Positions 32,013-40,941 of a DNA stretch of 64,000 nt are shown here, piece by piece. A program made the translations under genes and the position numbers. Within the stretch, counting starts at the first letter, position 1, and every line of letters begins with the position of its first letter. The DNA is from Rhizorhabdus dicambivorans. GTDB lineage: Bacteria > Pseudomonadota > Alphaproteobacteria > Sphingomonadales > Sphingomonadaceae. The notes below the pieces were generated by a model. It saw nothing but the letters and a program-made list of their open reading frames with translations. It ran no database searches and had not been told where the DNA came from. The stretch lies in contig NZ_CP023449.1 of NCBI RefSeq assembly GCF_002355275.1, positions 3,574,001 to 3,638,000 of the forward strand, read 5' to 3'.

Positions 32013-34097
32013 TCAGCGCGGCGCCGTTTTTGCGTCCGGATCGCCGCGATCGACCAGCTTGCGCGCTTCCTGGAGCAGGTAGGCGCGAATATCCTCGGCC
32101 CGTTCGGGCGAGACATATTGCGCGAAACTCACCATGCCCTTCTGCTCGAAGGCGCCATCCAGCACCACACCACGAAATATATCCGCGTCCTTGATGGTCT
32201 CCGAGCGGCGCAGGTCGGCGGTGTAGCGGCCGGTGGCGCTGAAGCCGTGGCAGACCAGGCAGGTGTCGTTATACGCCGCCAGACCGCGCACCGGATCGCC
32301 CGCCGAACTGACACCGGCGACGTTGACCGGCACCGGCGCGGGGATGTCATAGGGCTTCGCCTTCGTCTTGCCCCCCAAAGCGAACACCATCAGCCGGCCG
32401 GGCAGGCGCGGCCGATAGGGTACGATCGTGCCGTACATCGCGGTCGGCCCGCCATAGCCGACCATCACCGCGACATATTGCCGGCCATCGAGCGCATAGC
32501 TGATCGGCGGCGCGACGATCCCGTTAACGGTTCGGTACGACCAGAGTCTCTCTCCGGTCGACGCGTCATAGGCGTTGAGGTGGCCCTCCGCATCGCCCTG
32601 GAAGACCAGGCCGCCCGCCGTCGCCAGCACCCCGCCGTTGAGCATCGACGGATGCTTCACCCGCCAGCGTATCTTGTGCTCGAACGGATCCCACGCGATC
32701 AGTTCGCCATAGATCGAGGCCTTCATCTGCGCGAGCAGGGCCGGATCGTCGGGCACCGCCAAAGTTCGCGTGTCGATCGCCACGTTCATATGGCCGGGCC
32801 GGTAGGTGAAATCCGTCGATCGCGCATAGAGCTGCGACATCACCTGGGTGGGAATATACATCAGCCGCGTCTGCGGGCTGTACGCCATCGGATGCCAGCT
32901 GTGCGCGCCGAGACCCGAGGGCGACTGCAGGAACGGCTTTTCCTGATAATGGGCACCGGGCACGATGTTCGGCCTGCCGGTCTTCATGTCGACGCCGTTC
33001 GCCCAGTTCACTTTGGCATAGGGTTCGGCGGAGAGCAGTTCGCCGGTTATCCGATCCAGAATGTAGAAGAACCCGTTCTTCGGAGCCTGGAGCAGCAGCT
33101 TGCGCGGCCTGCCCTTGAAATCGGCATCGAGCAGGGTGATCTGCTGCGTAGCGGTGAAATCCCAGCTGTCCTCGGGCGTCGTCTGGTAATGCCATAGATA
33201 TTCGCCCGTCGCCGCCTTCACCGCGACGATCGACGACAGAAAGAGATTGTCGCCCTTGCCCTGCGAGCGGATATGCCAGTCATAGGGGCCGCCATTGCCG
33301 ACACCGAAATAGAGGATGCCCGTCTCGGCATCATAAGCCATCGAATCCCACACGGTGCCGCCGCCGCCAGCCTTGCGCCAAACGTCGCCGAACCAGCCGG
33401 GTTCGGCCAGTTCCCGCAAGGGCTTGTCCGAAGGCTGGCCGTCCGGCTTCCCATCTGGATTTGGCACGGTGTAGAAGCGCCAGACCAGCCGGCCGGTGGC
33501 GCCGTCATAGGCGGAGAGGTAGCCGCGCACCCCATACTCGGCGCCGGCATTGCCGATCAAAACCAGCCTGCCCACCGTCATCGTGGCACCCGTGATCGTG
33601 TAGGGTTTCGACTGGTCGACGGTGACGACCGACCAGAGCTTGCGCCCCGTCGTGGCATCAAGCGCGATCAGCCGGCCGTCGAGCGTACCCACATAGACCC
33701 GGCCGTTCGCCACGGAGACGCCCCGGTTGATCGCGTCGCAGCACCCCTTGGGCAAGGTCGCGGGCGGCACTTCGGGATCGAAACCCCATAGCCGCTTGCC
33801 GGTGCGCGCATCGAAAGCGAACACCTTCGACCAGGCGGTGCTGACATAGAGCACACCGCCGACCATGATCGGGGTCGATTCCTGCCCGCGGTCGGTATCG
33901 AGCTGCTGATACCAGGCGAGGCCGAGCGAACCGACATTGGCCTTATCGATCTGATCGATGGGCGCGAAGCGCAGCGCCGCGTTGGTGCGTCCATAGACCG
34001 GCCACTCGATAGGCGGCGGAGCGGGCCGGGCCGACACCAAGAGTGCAGCCGCCAGCGCCACCGCCGAATATTTCGCCCCTGCCTTGACGGCCTTCAT
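32013..34097 (-). CDS. soluble quinohaemoprotein (PQQ + cytochrome c) alcohol dehydrogenase
   Basis: A 694-residue periplasmic protein. A signal peptide (MKAVKAGAKYSAVALAAALLVSA) is followed by a PQQ propeller starting EWPVYGRTNAALR. The vicinal disulfide characteristic of PQQ alcohol dehydrogenases is Cys119-Cys120 (KGCCDAINRG), and the calcium/base Asp is in EDSWDFTATQ. The C-terminal domain carries one haem c site, CLVCH at 613-617, so it is a type II quinohaemoprotein. Substrates of the family range from ethanol to polyethylene glycol, polyvinyl alcohol and terpene alcohols. GGAGGAG precedes the start at 34097. It diverges from the TonB-dependent receptor gene across an AT-rich region. 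Confidence 0.92.
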   Translation of the reverse strand: MKAVKAGAKYSAVALAAALLVSARPAPPPIEWPVYGRTNAALRFAPIDQIDKANVGSLGLAWYQQLDTDRGQESTPIMVGGVLYVSTAWSKVFAFDARTGKRLWGFDPEVPPATLPKGCCDAINRGVSVANGRVYVGTLDGRLIALDATTGRKLWSVVTVDQSKPYTITGATMTVGRLVLIGNAGAEYGVRGYLSAYDGATGRLVWRFYTVPNPDGKPDGQPSDKPLRELAEPGWFGDVWRKAGGGGTVWDSMAYDAETGILYFGVGNGGPYDWHIRSQGKGDNLFLSSIVAVKAATGEYLWHYQTTPEDSWDFTATQQITLLDADFKGRPRKLLLQAPKNGFFYILDRITGELLSAEPYAKVNWANGVDMKTGRPNIVPGAHYQEKPFLQSPSGLGAHSWHPMAYSPQTRLMYIPTQVMSQLYARSTDFTYRPGHMNVAIDTRTLAVPDDPALLAQMKASIYGELIAWDPFEHKIRWRVKHPSMLNGGVLATAGGLVFQGDAEGHLNAYDASTGERLWSYRTVNGIVAPPISYALDGRQYVAVMVGYGGPTAMYGTIVPYRPRLPGRLMVFALGGKTKAKPYDIPAPVPVNVAGVSSAGDPVRGLAAYNDTCLVCHGFSATGRYTADLRRSETIKDADIFRGVVLDGAFEQKGMVSFAQYVSPERAEDIRAYLLQEARKLVDRGDPDAKTAPR

Positions 34098-34458
34098 GCC
34101 CGCTCCTCCCATCTCTCCGGCAAGTGCCAGTTCGCCAATCGGTCGAACTATAGATGGGGCAACATAATTGCCTATTGCTCAAATCAAATTTAAGCCATTA
34201 ACAAACAAAAACGCGATAATTCACAAGAACACTGTGTACATAGTGTAGTCCATTTGCGAAAATTACGATCGTATTTCGAAAATCTACAAAAGAGAAGATC
34301 ATTTTTCTTAATCTATACGCGCTTATGCAAAATCGGCTCTGCATCCTGACTATCCCAGAGAAGGCATAACGTCCCTGCCTGCTGCTGAATATGGGAGCCG
34401 GGCCTCCGCGAATGACCGTCACCAATGAACGGTCGCACTTTTTGGAGAGGGGACAGAT
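34098..34458. promoter_or_regulatory. AT-rich divergent promoter region (quinohaemoprotein / TonB receptor)
   Basis: A 361-base gap without a gene. Bases 34140-34350 are markedly richer in A and T than the surroundings (long runs such as CAAATTTAAGCCATTAAC), which is the kind of sequence promoters and histone-like silencers favour in a high-GC genome. The GCCAATC word found in other leaders of the region occurs at 34134. No exact -35/-10 pair is assigned. Confidence 0.5.
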
Positions 34459-36684
34459 ATGCGACATCATATACATTGGCTGCTTACATCCGCCTGCTGC
34501 GGCGCGCTGCTTCATCAACCGGCCCGGGCCCAGACGCCGGACGAGGTCACCGGCCCGCAGATCGAGGAAATCGTCGTTACTGCGCAGAAGCGCACGCAGA
34601 AGCTGCAAGACGTGCCGCTGGCCGTCACCGCCTTCACCGGCGATACGTTGAAGGCCCGGGGCATCACCAACGTCGGCGAACTGACCCTGAGCACGCCGGG
34701 CCTGCAGATCCAGCCGGGCGGCGGCGGATCGGTGATCCCTTTCCTGCGCGGCGTGGGCAGTACTGCCGCCGCCGTCGGCAATGAATCGAGCGTCGCGGTC
34801 TATCTCGACGGGGTCTATTATACCCGCCTGCCACCGGGTTTCCTGACCCTTAACAACATCGATCGGGTCGAGGTGCTGAAGGGCCCGCAAGGCACCCTGT
34901 TCGGGCGCAACTCCTCGGGCGGCGTCGTCAACATCGTCACCCCGGATCCCTCTCAAACATTCAAGGCGCAGGGCAGCATCGGCTATAGCCGGTTCAAAAC
35001 CATCCATGGCGATGCCTATGTCACCGGGCCGCTCGGCGAAAATCTGTCGATGGACTTGTCGGTCGGCGGCACCAGGCAGGGCGACGGCTGGGGGCGGAAC
35101 CTCGCTACCGGCAACAGGGTCGGCTTCGTGGACGATTATACGATCCGATCGAAGCTGCTGTTCGAGCCCGGCAACGCCACCAAGCTGCTCCTGTCGGGAT
35201 TCTATTCCTATTCGAACTCGGGCAGCCAGGGGAACACCTTCCCCGGCTTCACGCGCGGTACCCGCACCATCCCCGGCCTGATCACCCTGCCGCTGGACGA
35301 TTTCCAGGATCATAATTCGGATATCGACGGCCGGCTGCGGGCCAAATTCTGGGGTGTTTCGCTGCGCGCCGAACAGGATCTCGGTTTCGCCCGGCTCACC
35401 AGCATCAGCGCCTATACCCACGACAGCGAACGATCCAAAGGCGATGGCGACTATGGTCCGGTCGCCGATTTCATCTATTACCAGAAGGCGAAACTGAAGC
35501 AGTTCACCCAGGAACTGCAACTGGCGGCCAATGCCGGCAGCCGGCTGAACTGGATTCTTGGCTTGTTCTATTATGATACCAAGACGGCCTATCCAAATGA
35601 TTTCTCAGGACTTCTGTTCGACGCGACCATCTTCCCCGGCGCGCACCTTTATCTTGAGAATTTCCAGCATGTGAAATCCTACGCTGCCTATGGCCAGGCG
35701 ACGTATGAGATCGCTCCGGGCCTGAGTCTGACCGGCGGCCTGCGCTACACCCGCGACAAGCTGTCCGGGAACGGCATTCAAAACCTGGCCACCCAGAATG
35801 TCGTGCTCAACCCCGGCACCCCGCTGATCCCGGTCGGCACGGCCGCCGACCGCAAGACCTTCGAGAAGGTCACCTTCCGGGCGGCGATCGACTATAAATT
35901 CACTCCAGGAATATTGGGCTATGTCTCGTTCAGCCGCGGCTACAAGTCGGCGGGCTATAATCTGATCCCCTTCTCGGCCCCGCCGCAGCGCCCCGAAACG
36001 CTGGACGCCTATGAAGCCGGCTTCAAGATGGACCTGTTCGAGCGGCGCGTCCGGCTCAACAGCGCGGCCTTCTACTACAAGGTCCGGGACCCGCAGGTGC
36101 AGCTGCTCCAGAACGGATCGCTGGCGCTGTCCAACGCCGACGGATCGCGGGTCTATGGCCTCGAACTGGACGGACAGGCGGCGGTCACCGAGGCGCTGAC
36201 GATGCGGGCCAGCTTCACCTGGCTCGATTCCAAATATACCAGCTATGGATCGATCGTCGGCGGAGTCTGCGTCCGCTGCGCGCCGAGCGGCCCGCCCTCG
36301 CCCACCGGGGGGGCGGTCTCCCCGCTGCGCGATATCGTGGCCAACGGCAACCGCACCCCGCTAGCGGCCAAGGCGACGTTCAATGTGGGCGCCGATTACG
36401 GCTTCGATGTGGGCAGCGGACGCGTCACCCTGAGCGCAGATTATTATCACAACAGCGGCTATTACTTCGAGCCCGACAACCTGCTCCACCAGCCCCATTA
36501 TGATCTGGTCAACGCCCAGCTCAAGTTCGCGCCGAACGATCATCTGGCGGTCCGGCTATGGGGCAAGAACCTTCTCGACAAGGAATATGTGGCGCTGGCC
36601 CTGACTCAGGAAGGCGGTCCCGGCTATCCCTATCTGGCCGGTGCTCCGCTCAGCTATGGCGTGTCAGTCGACTTCAGATTCTGA
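34459..36684 (+). CDS. TonB-dependent outer-membrane receptor
   Basis: A 741-residue outer-membrane transporter. A signal peptide ends near ARAQ at residue 25, the TonB box is EIVVTA at 37-42, and the plug domain shows VPLAVTAFTGDTL, FLRGVG, VYLDGVYY, DRVEVLKGPQGTLFGRNSSGG. The rest is a 22-strand barrel with the family's YKSAGYN, ETLDAYEAGFK and a C-terminal Phe. The type is that expanded in sphingomonads for uptake of catabolic substrates rather than iron only. A GGAGAGGGG site precedes the start. Its position next to the catabolic genes makes it the likely importer of their substrate. Confidence 0.95.
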   Translation: MRHHIHWLLTSACCGALLHQPARAQTPDEVTGPQIEEIVVTAQKRTQKLQDVPLAVTAFTGDTLKARGITNVGELTLSTPGLQIQPGGGGSVIPFLRGVGSTAAAVGNESSVAVYLDGVYYTRLPPGFLTLNNIDRVEVLKGPQGTLFGRNSSGGVVNIVTPDPSQTFKAQGSIGYSRFKTIHGDAYVTGPLGENLSMDLSVGGTRQGDGWGRNLATGNRVGFVDDYTIRSKLLFEPGNATKLLLSGFYSYSNSGSQGNTFPGFTRGTRTIPGLITLPLDDFQDHNSDIDGRLRAKFWGVSLRAEQDLGFARLTSISAYTHDSERSKGDGDYGPVADFIYYQKAKLKQFTQELQLAANAGSRLNWILGLFYYDTKTAYPNDFSGLLFDATIFPGAHLYLENFQHVKSYAAYGQATYEIAPGLSLTGGLRYTRDKLSGNGIQNLATQNVVLNPGTPLIPVGTAADRKTFEKVTFRAAIDYKFTPGILGYVSFSRGYKSAGYNLIPFSAPPQRPETLDAYEAGFKMDLFERRVRLNSAAFYYKVRDPQVQLLQNGSLALSNADGSRVYGLELDGQAAVTEALTMRASFTWLDSKYTSYGSIVGGVCVRCAPSGPPSPTGGAVSPLRDIVANGNRTPLAAKATFNVGADYGFDVGSGRVTLSADYYHNSGYYFEPDNLLHQPHYDLVNAQLKFAPNDHLAVRLWGKNLLDKEYVALALTQEGGPGYPYLAGAPLSYGVSVDFRF

Positions 36685-36703
36685 CCGAAACCCAAAAGGC
36701 AAT

Positions 36704-36729
36704 GGCTCCGGCATCTTCGTGCCGGAGTC
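36704..36729 (+). terminator. probable terminator after the TonB receptor gene
   Basis: GGCTCCGGCA at 36704 pairs with TGCCGGAGTCC ending at 36730 around a six-base loop (one G-T pair), about 20 bases after the stop. Only CTTTG follows, so the T-tract is weak. Confidence 0.55.
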
Positions 36730-37100
36730 CTTTGCCCGGAGTCCTCCACGCTCCGGGCCGACATGTTGAGTCGCTGAACTCGTGAGGCTGGGAAATCTCG
36801 GCGGCGGGCGTAGAGAGCCTCTATCCTGCCCCTTACCCGTCACGGGACTTCCCGCTCTTCCCTCACTCTCGGAGCCGTTGCCAGGACGGAGCCGCCGCAA
36901 AAGGCTCTGCTGCGGCTTCGGCGCGGCGGGGATGGCGCTCCCCGCATCTCTGGAGGCTTTCCGTGCAACATTGAGCTATCGGAACATGGCGGAAATCCAC
37001 CGAAATCCGCGCAGTTTCCTTCGTGCAGCCGGATTGACTGCTGTCACACGGCAATCCGCCCACATGCGGGCATGAGCATTTATTTGGAGGAATTAGCGCC
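36730..37100. other. gap between catabolic region and tRNA-Gln
   Basis: A 371-base stretch with no gene, integrase or insertion-sequence end that I can recognise. Short frames here have no family features. It directly follows the 3' end of the tRNA gene (read on the minus strand), which is the place where an attachment site would be expected. Confidence 0.5.
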
Positions 37101-37174
37101 TGGATGCCCCGTGAGGATTCGAACCTCAATTGACGGAGTCAGAGTCCGTAGTCTTACCTTTAGACGACGGGGCA
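37101..37174 (-). tRNA. tRNA-Gln (anticodon CTG)
   Basis: Read on the minus strand, a 7-base acceptor stem TGCCCCG/CGGGGCA, a D arm with GGTAA loop, the anticodon stem ACGGA/TCCGT around CTCTGAC (anticodon CTG, reading CAG), and the T arm GAGG-TTCGAAT-CCTC form a full cloverleaf. The CCA end is encoded (37103-37101). The 3' end faces the catabolic region. Confidence 0.93.
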
Positions 37175-37318
37175 CCAAGGCAGAGCGGCGCAAATAGGAG
37201 CGGTCGTGCGGCCTGTCAACGGCTGGCGTGCGCCCTTGCTCCCCCGTCCAACTCGGATTAGGCTCATCTCCAGGTTCCATGCGGATGTTCCGCCGCGTGG
37301 TGAGAGACGAGACATGAC

Positions 37319-38386
37319 ATGCCGCACGGTCCAGACCCGGCCGCGCCGCGCCCACCGCGTGAAGGGGGGCGCCGCGCGCATTATTCCCCGCATCATGCCC
37401 AGCAGCACCAGGGGGCACCCCGCAACAGCTATGCCGCGCTCGATCTCGGCACCAACAATTGCCGCCTGTTGATCGCGCGGCCGTCGGATGACGGTTTCGT
37501 GGTGGTCGACGCCTTCTCGCGCATCGTGCGCCTGGGCGAGGGGCTGGCCGCGACCGGCCGGCTTTCGGAGGCGGCGATGGACCGGGCGGTCAGCGCCCTG
37601 TCGGTCTGTTCGGACAAGCTGAGGCGCCGCCGCGTCTCGCTGGTCCGCTCGGTCGCGACCGAGGCGTGCCGGCGTGCCGATAACGGGCGCGAGTTCGTCC
37701 AGCGCGTCTATCGGGAGACCGGCATCGCGCTGGAGATCATCAGTCCGGAGCAGGAGGCCCGGCTCGCCGTGCTCGGCTGCCACGCGCTGCTCGAACCTGG
37801 CGAGGGCAACGCGCTGGTCTTCGATATCGGCGGCGGCTCGACCGAACTGATCCTGATCGATGCCGACCACAGCCCGCCGCGCGTGATCGACTGGTTCTCC
37901 GCCCCCTGGGGCGTGGTCTCGCTGTCCGAGACGGAGCCGCATGTCGGCAGCGACCGGGAAGGCCTGCTCGGCAGCTATGCACGGATGCGCGCGCGCGTGG
38001 CCGAGGGCTTCGCCCAGTTCGCCGCGCGCCTGACGCCCGGCAGCCAGCCCGGCCGCCTGCTCGGCACCAGCGGCACCGTCACCACCCTCGCCTCGGTCCA
38101 TCTCGATCTGCCGAGCTACGACCGGCGCCAGATCGACGGGCTGATCGTCCCCGTCACCGCGATGCGGGAGATCAGTTCGCGGCTCGCCGGCATGTCGGTG
38201 TCCGAACGCGCCGAACTGCCCTGCATCGGCCAGGAGCGTGCCGATCTCGTGGTCGCCGGCTGCGCGATCCTCGATGCGATCCTCGATATCTGGCCGGCCG
38301 AACGGCTCGGCGTCGCCGATCGCGGCATCCGCGAGGGCATCCTTCGCTCGCTGATGGCGCGCGACAGAGCAAAGGTTATGATGTGA
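37319..38386 (+). CDS. Ppx/GppA-family phosphatase
   Basis: A 355-residue protein of the exopolyphosphatase/guanosine pentaphosphatase family (ASKHA fold). ALDLGTNNCRLLIA near residue 40 is the first phosphate motif, and VFDIGGGSTELILI near 170 the second; GTSGTVTTLA closes the fold. It lacks the long C-terminal HD-like extension of E. coli Ppx, as is common in alphaproteobacteria. It degrades polyphosphate or pppGpp in the cytosol. The first 37 residues are proline/arginine-rich and not conserved in the family, so the true start may be further in, though no better start codon is seen. The stop overlaps the GTG of rlmE. Confidence 0.9.
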   Translation: MPHGPDPAAPRPPREGGRRAHYSPHHAQQHQGAPRNSYAALDLGTNNCRLLIARPSDDGFVVVDAFSRIVRLGEGLAATGRLSEAAMDRAVSALSVCSDKLRRRRVSLVRSVATEACRRADNGREFVQRVYRETGIALEIISPEQEARLAVLGCHALLEPGEGNALVFDIGGGSTELILIDADHSPPRVIDWFSAPWGVVSLSETEPHVGSDREGLLGSYARMRARVAEGFAQFAARLTPGSQPGRLLGTSGTVTTLASVHLDLPSYDRRQIDGLIVPVTAMREISSRLAGMSVSERAELPCIGQERADLVVAGCAILDAILDIWPAERLGVADRGIREGILRSLMARDRAKVMM

Positions 38387-39075
38387 CGCGCGGGACCGGC
38401 AGCCGCCAGCGGATCAAGACCGCCAAGGGGCGCAGCGCCTCGTCGATCAAGTGGATCCAGCGCCAGCTCAACGATCCCTATGTCCGCAAGGCGCAGGCCG
38501 AGGGCTATCGCTCGCGCGCGGCCTACAAGCTGATCGAGCTGGACGAGCGCTTCCACTTCCTCAAGGGTGCGAAGCGGGTGATCGATCTCGGCATCGCGCC
38601 CGGCGGCTGGACCCAGGTGGTCCGCCGCGTCTGCCCGCAGGCGGCGGTGGTCGGCATCGATCTGCTGCCGACCGATCCGATCGACGGCGCCACCATCCTC
38701 CAGATGGATTTCATGAGCGACGAGGCCCCAGCCCTGCTCGCCGAGGCGCTGGGCGGCCCCGCCGACATCGTCCTGTCGGATATGGCCGCGAACACCGTCG
38801 GCCACCAGCAGACCGATCATCTGCGCACCATGGCGCTGGTCGAGGCCGGCTGCCTGTTCGCCAGCGAGGTGCTGCGCCCTGGCGGCGCCTATGTCGCCAA
38901 GGTCCTCGCGGGCGGCGCCGATCACAGCCTGGTCGCCGAGCTGAAGCGCCTGTTCACCACCGTCAAGCATGCCAAGCCCCCGGCCAGCCGCAAGGACTCG
39001 TCCGAATGGTATGTCATCGCGCAGGGATTCAAAGGGCGGCCCGACGGCGCCAGCGAGGCCGCGGCGGAAGACTGA
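38383..39075 (+). CDS. rlmE: 23S rRNA (uridine-2552 2'-O)-methyltransferase RlmE (FtsJ)
   Basis: A 230-residue AdoMet methyltransferase that modifies U2552 of 23S rRNA during large-subunit assembly. The K-D-K-E tetrad is visible in order: SRAAYKLIELDERF (Lys), LSDMAANTVG (Asp), YVAKVLAGG (Lys) and SSEWYVIAQGF (Glu); the cofactor site is VIDLGIAPGGW. The GTG start overlaps the ppx stop (GTGA), a coupled arrangement frequent in sphingomonads. Confidence 0.95.
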   Translation: MTRGTGSRQRIKTAKGRSASSIKWIQRQLNDPYVRKAQAEGYRSRAAYKLIELDERFHFLKGAKRVIDLGIAPGGWTQVVRRVCPQAAVVGIDLLPTDPIDGATILQMDFMSDEAPALLAEALGGPADIVLSDMAANTVGHQQTDHLRTMALVEAGCLFASEVLRPGGAYVAKVLAGGADHSLVAELKRLFTTVKHAKPPASRKDSSEWYVIAQGFKGRPDGASEAAAED

Positions 39076-39108
39076 GCCGTCGCCCCGCCCGGCGGTGGAA
39101 CGGCCCCG

Positions 39109-39447
39109 TCAGCGCTGCTTCTTGACGATGTTCGCGGTGAAATCGGGGTCCTTGTTCGCTACCCAGTCGACGAACTTGCGCAGCTGGGGGTTGGCCAGCA
39201 GGCCCTCCACATCCATCCCGTGCCGCTGCAGTTCGGAATTGGTGAAATTGGCCATCAGCGTCTTCTGGCAGATCGGATGCATCGGCACGACATCGCGCCC
39301 GCCCCGGCTCTTGGGCACGGGATGATGCCAGACGATGGTCTGCCCCGTCGGCCGCCCGCACAGCCAGCAGACCACCACCTCGGCGGGAGCCTCCTCCTCG
39401 CGGTGCAGTTCCCCATAGGGATCTTTTCTCATCTGCCTGCGCGACAT
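39109..39447 (-). CDS. HNH endonuclease family protein
   Basis: A 112-residue protein with a compact HNH domain: CWLCGRP supplies the first zinc cysteines, TIVWHHPVPKSRGGRD the HH of the core, and MHPICQKTL the last ligands. GAGGTGGG precedes the ATG at 39447. HNH proteins of this short type are of unknown role in most proteobacteria; nothing here suggests restriction-modification or a phage. Confidence 0.85.
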   Translation of the reverse strand: MSRRQMRKDPYGELHREEEAPAEVVVCWLCGRPTGQTIVWHHPVPKSRGGRDVVPMHPICQKTLMANFTNSELQRHGMDVEGLLANPQLRKFVDWVANKDPDFTANIVKKQR

Positions 39448-39656
39448 ATTCCCACCTCGATCGCCTGAACCTGCCAGCCCCCTATATCGCCGGAGCGCGC
39501 ATGGCCACAGGACCTTGAGCAAAGCGGCCGGGCTGTTGCCATTCCATCCAGAATGGCAGGAACGGTTGGGAAGCGGTTAGTCCGCTTTGGAGCTTGCTTG
39601 GCTGGATGGCAGACGATGGCAGTGTTACGTCGCGCTGATCAACTCGGGGATAAATC

Positions 39657-40055
39657 GTGGTCCAGCATACGCTATTTGTGATCGGCGGGCATGATGATGA
39701 GCAGATTACGTTGACCCAAAACGAAATTGATCGAACGTGTCGGTTGGCGTGCACCGTCCGGGGGGAAACGCACTCCGTTGACGAAAGAGATTTCTTCGAG
39801 GCTCTGCGACTAATCCGACGTCGCGTCTTGGAACCAAAGGGCCTGATACCAGCTTGTTACGGAGCTAGCCTCAAGGTGTGGCCTTCGGGAATGGCACGAG
39901 ACATGGGCCGAGGCTTGAAAGCGTATAAGATCGAGATCGGGGAGCAAGCATCCGAACTGGTCAGCATATTCGATAGCGGTTCGGACGTAATTCCATCACG
40001 GGTTGCGGCCCAAGAGGAATACGCTCGTGATTGGATTGCATCCCTGCGTCGCTAA
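39657..40055 (+). CDS. hypothetical protein
   Basis: A 132-residue reading frame from a GTG, with the sequence MVQHTLFVIGGHDDEQITLT at the start and an acidic, well-balanced composition (RDFFEALRLIRRRVLEPKG, YARDWIASLRR at the end). The codon use is clearly less GC-rich than that of the neighbours, which suggests recent acquisition. I do not recognise the family. No ribosome site stands out; composition and length favour it being real. Confidence 0.55.
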   Translation: MVQHTLFVIGGHDDEQITLTQNEIDRTCRLACTVRGETHSVDERDFFEALRLIRRRVLEPKGLIPACYGASLKVWPSGMARDMGRGLKAYKIEIGEQASELVSIFDSGSDVIPSRVAAQEEYARDWIASLRR

Positions 40056-40155
40056 CCCCGCCTTCGGTGAGTGCGGATCGTCTACAACCCGGCGCGACAG
40101 AGCGCCGCTCTAACGTCCGCAATTGGGTCGAAAGCTGCCACCTCTCAACATCGTC

Positions 40156-40176
40156 ATCCCGGACTTGATCCGGGAT
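40156..40176. repeat. intergenic palindrome (CCCGG type)
   Basis: ATCCCGGA and TCCGGGAT around CTTGA. The CGTCATCCCGG core is shared with 42975-42995 and 45157-45185. Confidence 0.75.
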
Positions 40177-40242
40177 CCCGCTTTTCTTGCCGAAGCCGGC
40201 TGAAGAAGCAGGGCCCCGATCAAGTCCGCGCTAACGATAAGC

Positions 40243-40941
40243 CTACCGTATCCGCACCACCTGTTCGGGCAGTGCCCCGCCCTGGTGCGCCGGGCAGGCG
40301 CGGCGGTGGAAGCCCTTGTCCAGGCACAGCCACACCTCCTCCAGCCAGCCGGTCTTGCCGATGTTCAGCCGCATCTGGTCCGGCGCCATGCCCGGATTTG
40401 CGTCGGCGAACAGCTTCTGGAATTCGGCCGCCTTCATCGTCCGGCCGCGATATTGTTCCATCTCGGGGAAGCGCAGCTCGGCGAACAGCGCGCCGCTCCG
40501 CCGGAAATAATCGGCGGGCGTCTTCGCCATGCAGGTGCCGTGCTTCTCCCATTCATGCTGGATCAACTGTGGCGATGGCGTGCTGCACAGATGCGCGCGG
40601 ATCACCGGCTCGGGCACCAGCCGGGTCGGCGTGCAATATTGCGGCCATTGCGCCCCCTCCCCGTCCGGCCACAGGCCATGCAGGGTGAAGCCGAACGGCT
40701 TCTCCGCGCCACAGCGGATGCGGTCCTGCGGGCTGGAGGCGCGGTTGACGCAATATTCGGGGGTCCAGCTCACCGCCAGCGTATAGCCGCCGATCGGCAA
40801 TATCCGGCGCGGCTCGTCGATGCTCGGCCCCTCCAGCATCGGCCGCGGCAGATCGGCGGGGATATCGCAGGCGGGCGCATCCTTCTTCGCGCAGGCGGAA
40901 AGGAGCGTGGCGGCGAGAAGGATGGGAAGCCGCCCGCGCAT
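40243..40941 (-). CDS. ribonuclease T2 family protein, lipoprotein
   Basis: A 232-residue secreted ribonuclease. The start MRGRLPILLAATLLSACAKK has a lipobox (LSAC), so it is probably anchored as a lipoprotein. The catalytic blocks are CAS I, FTLHGLWPD, and CAS II, HEWEKHGTC, with the two His and Glu residues needed for cleavage. It degrades RNA in the periplasm. The ATG at 40941 shares a base with the nadC stop; a GTG one codon earlier is equally possible. Confidence 0.92.
   Translation of the reverse strand: MRGRLPILLAATLLSACAKKDAPACDIPADLPRPMLEGPSIDEPRRILPIGGYTLAVSWTPEYCVNRASSPQDRIRCGAEKPFGFTLHGLWPDGEGAQWPQYCTPTRLVPEPVIRAHLCSTPSPQLIQHEWEKHGTCMAKTPADYFRRSGALFAELRFPEMEQYRGRTMKAAEFQKLFADANPGMAPDQMRLNIGKTGWLEEVWLCLDKGFHRRACPAHQGGALPEQVVRIR

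Noticed and set aside
34198-35520. A 440-codon minus-strand frame over the TonB receptor
   Set aside because: Antisense shadow of the receptor gene; no domain motifs.
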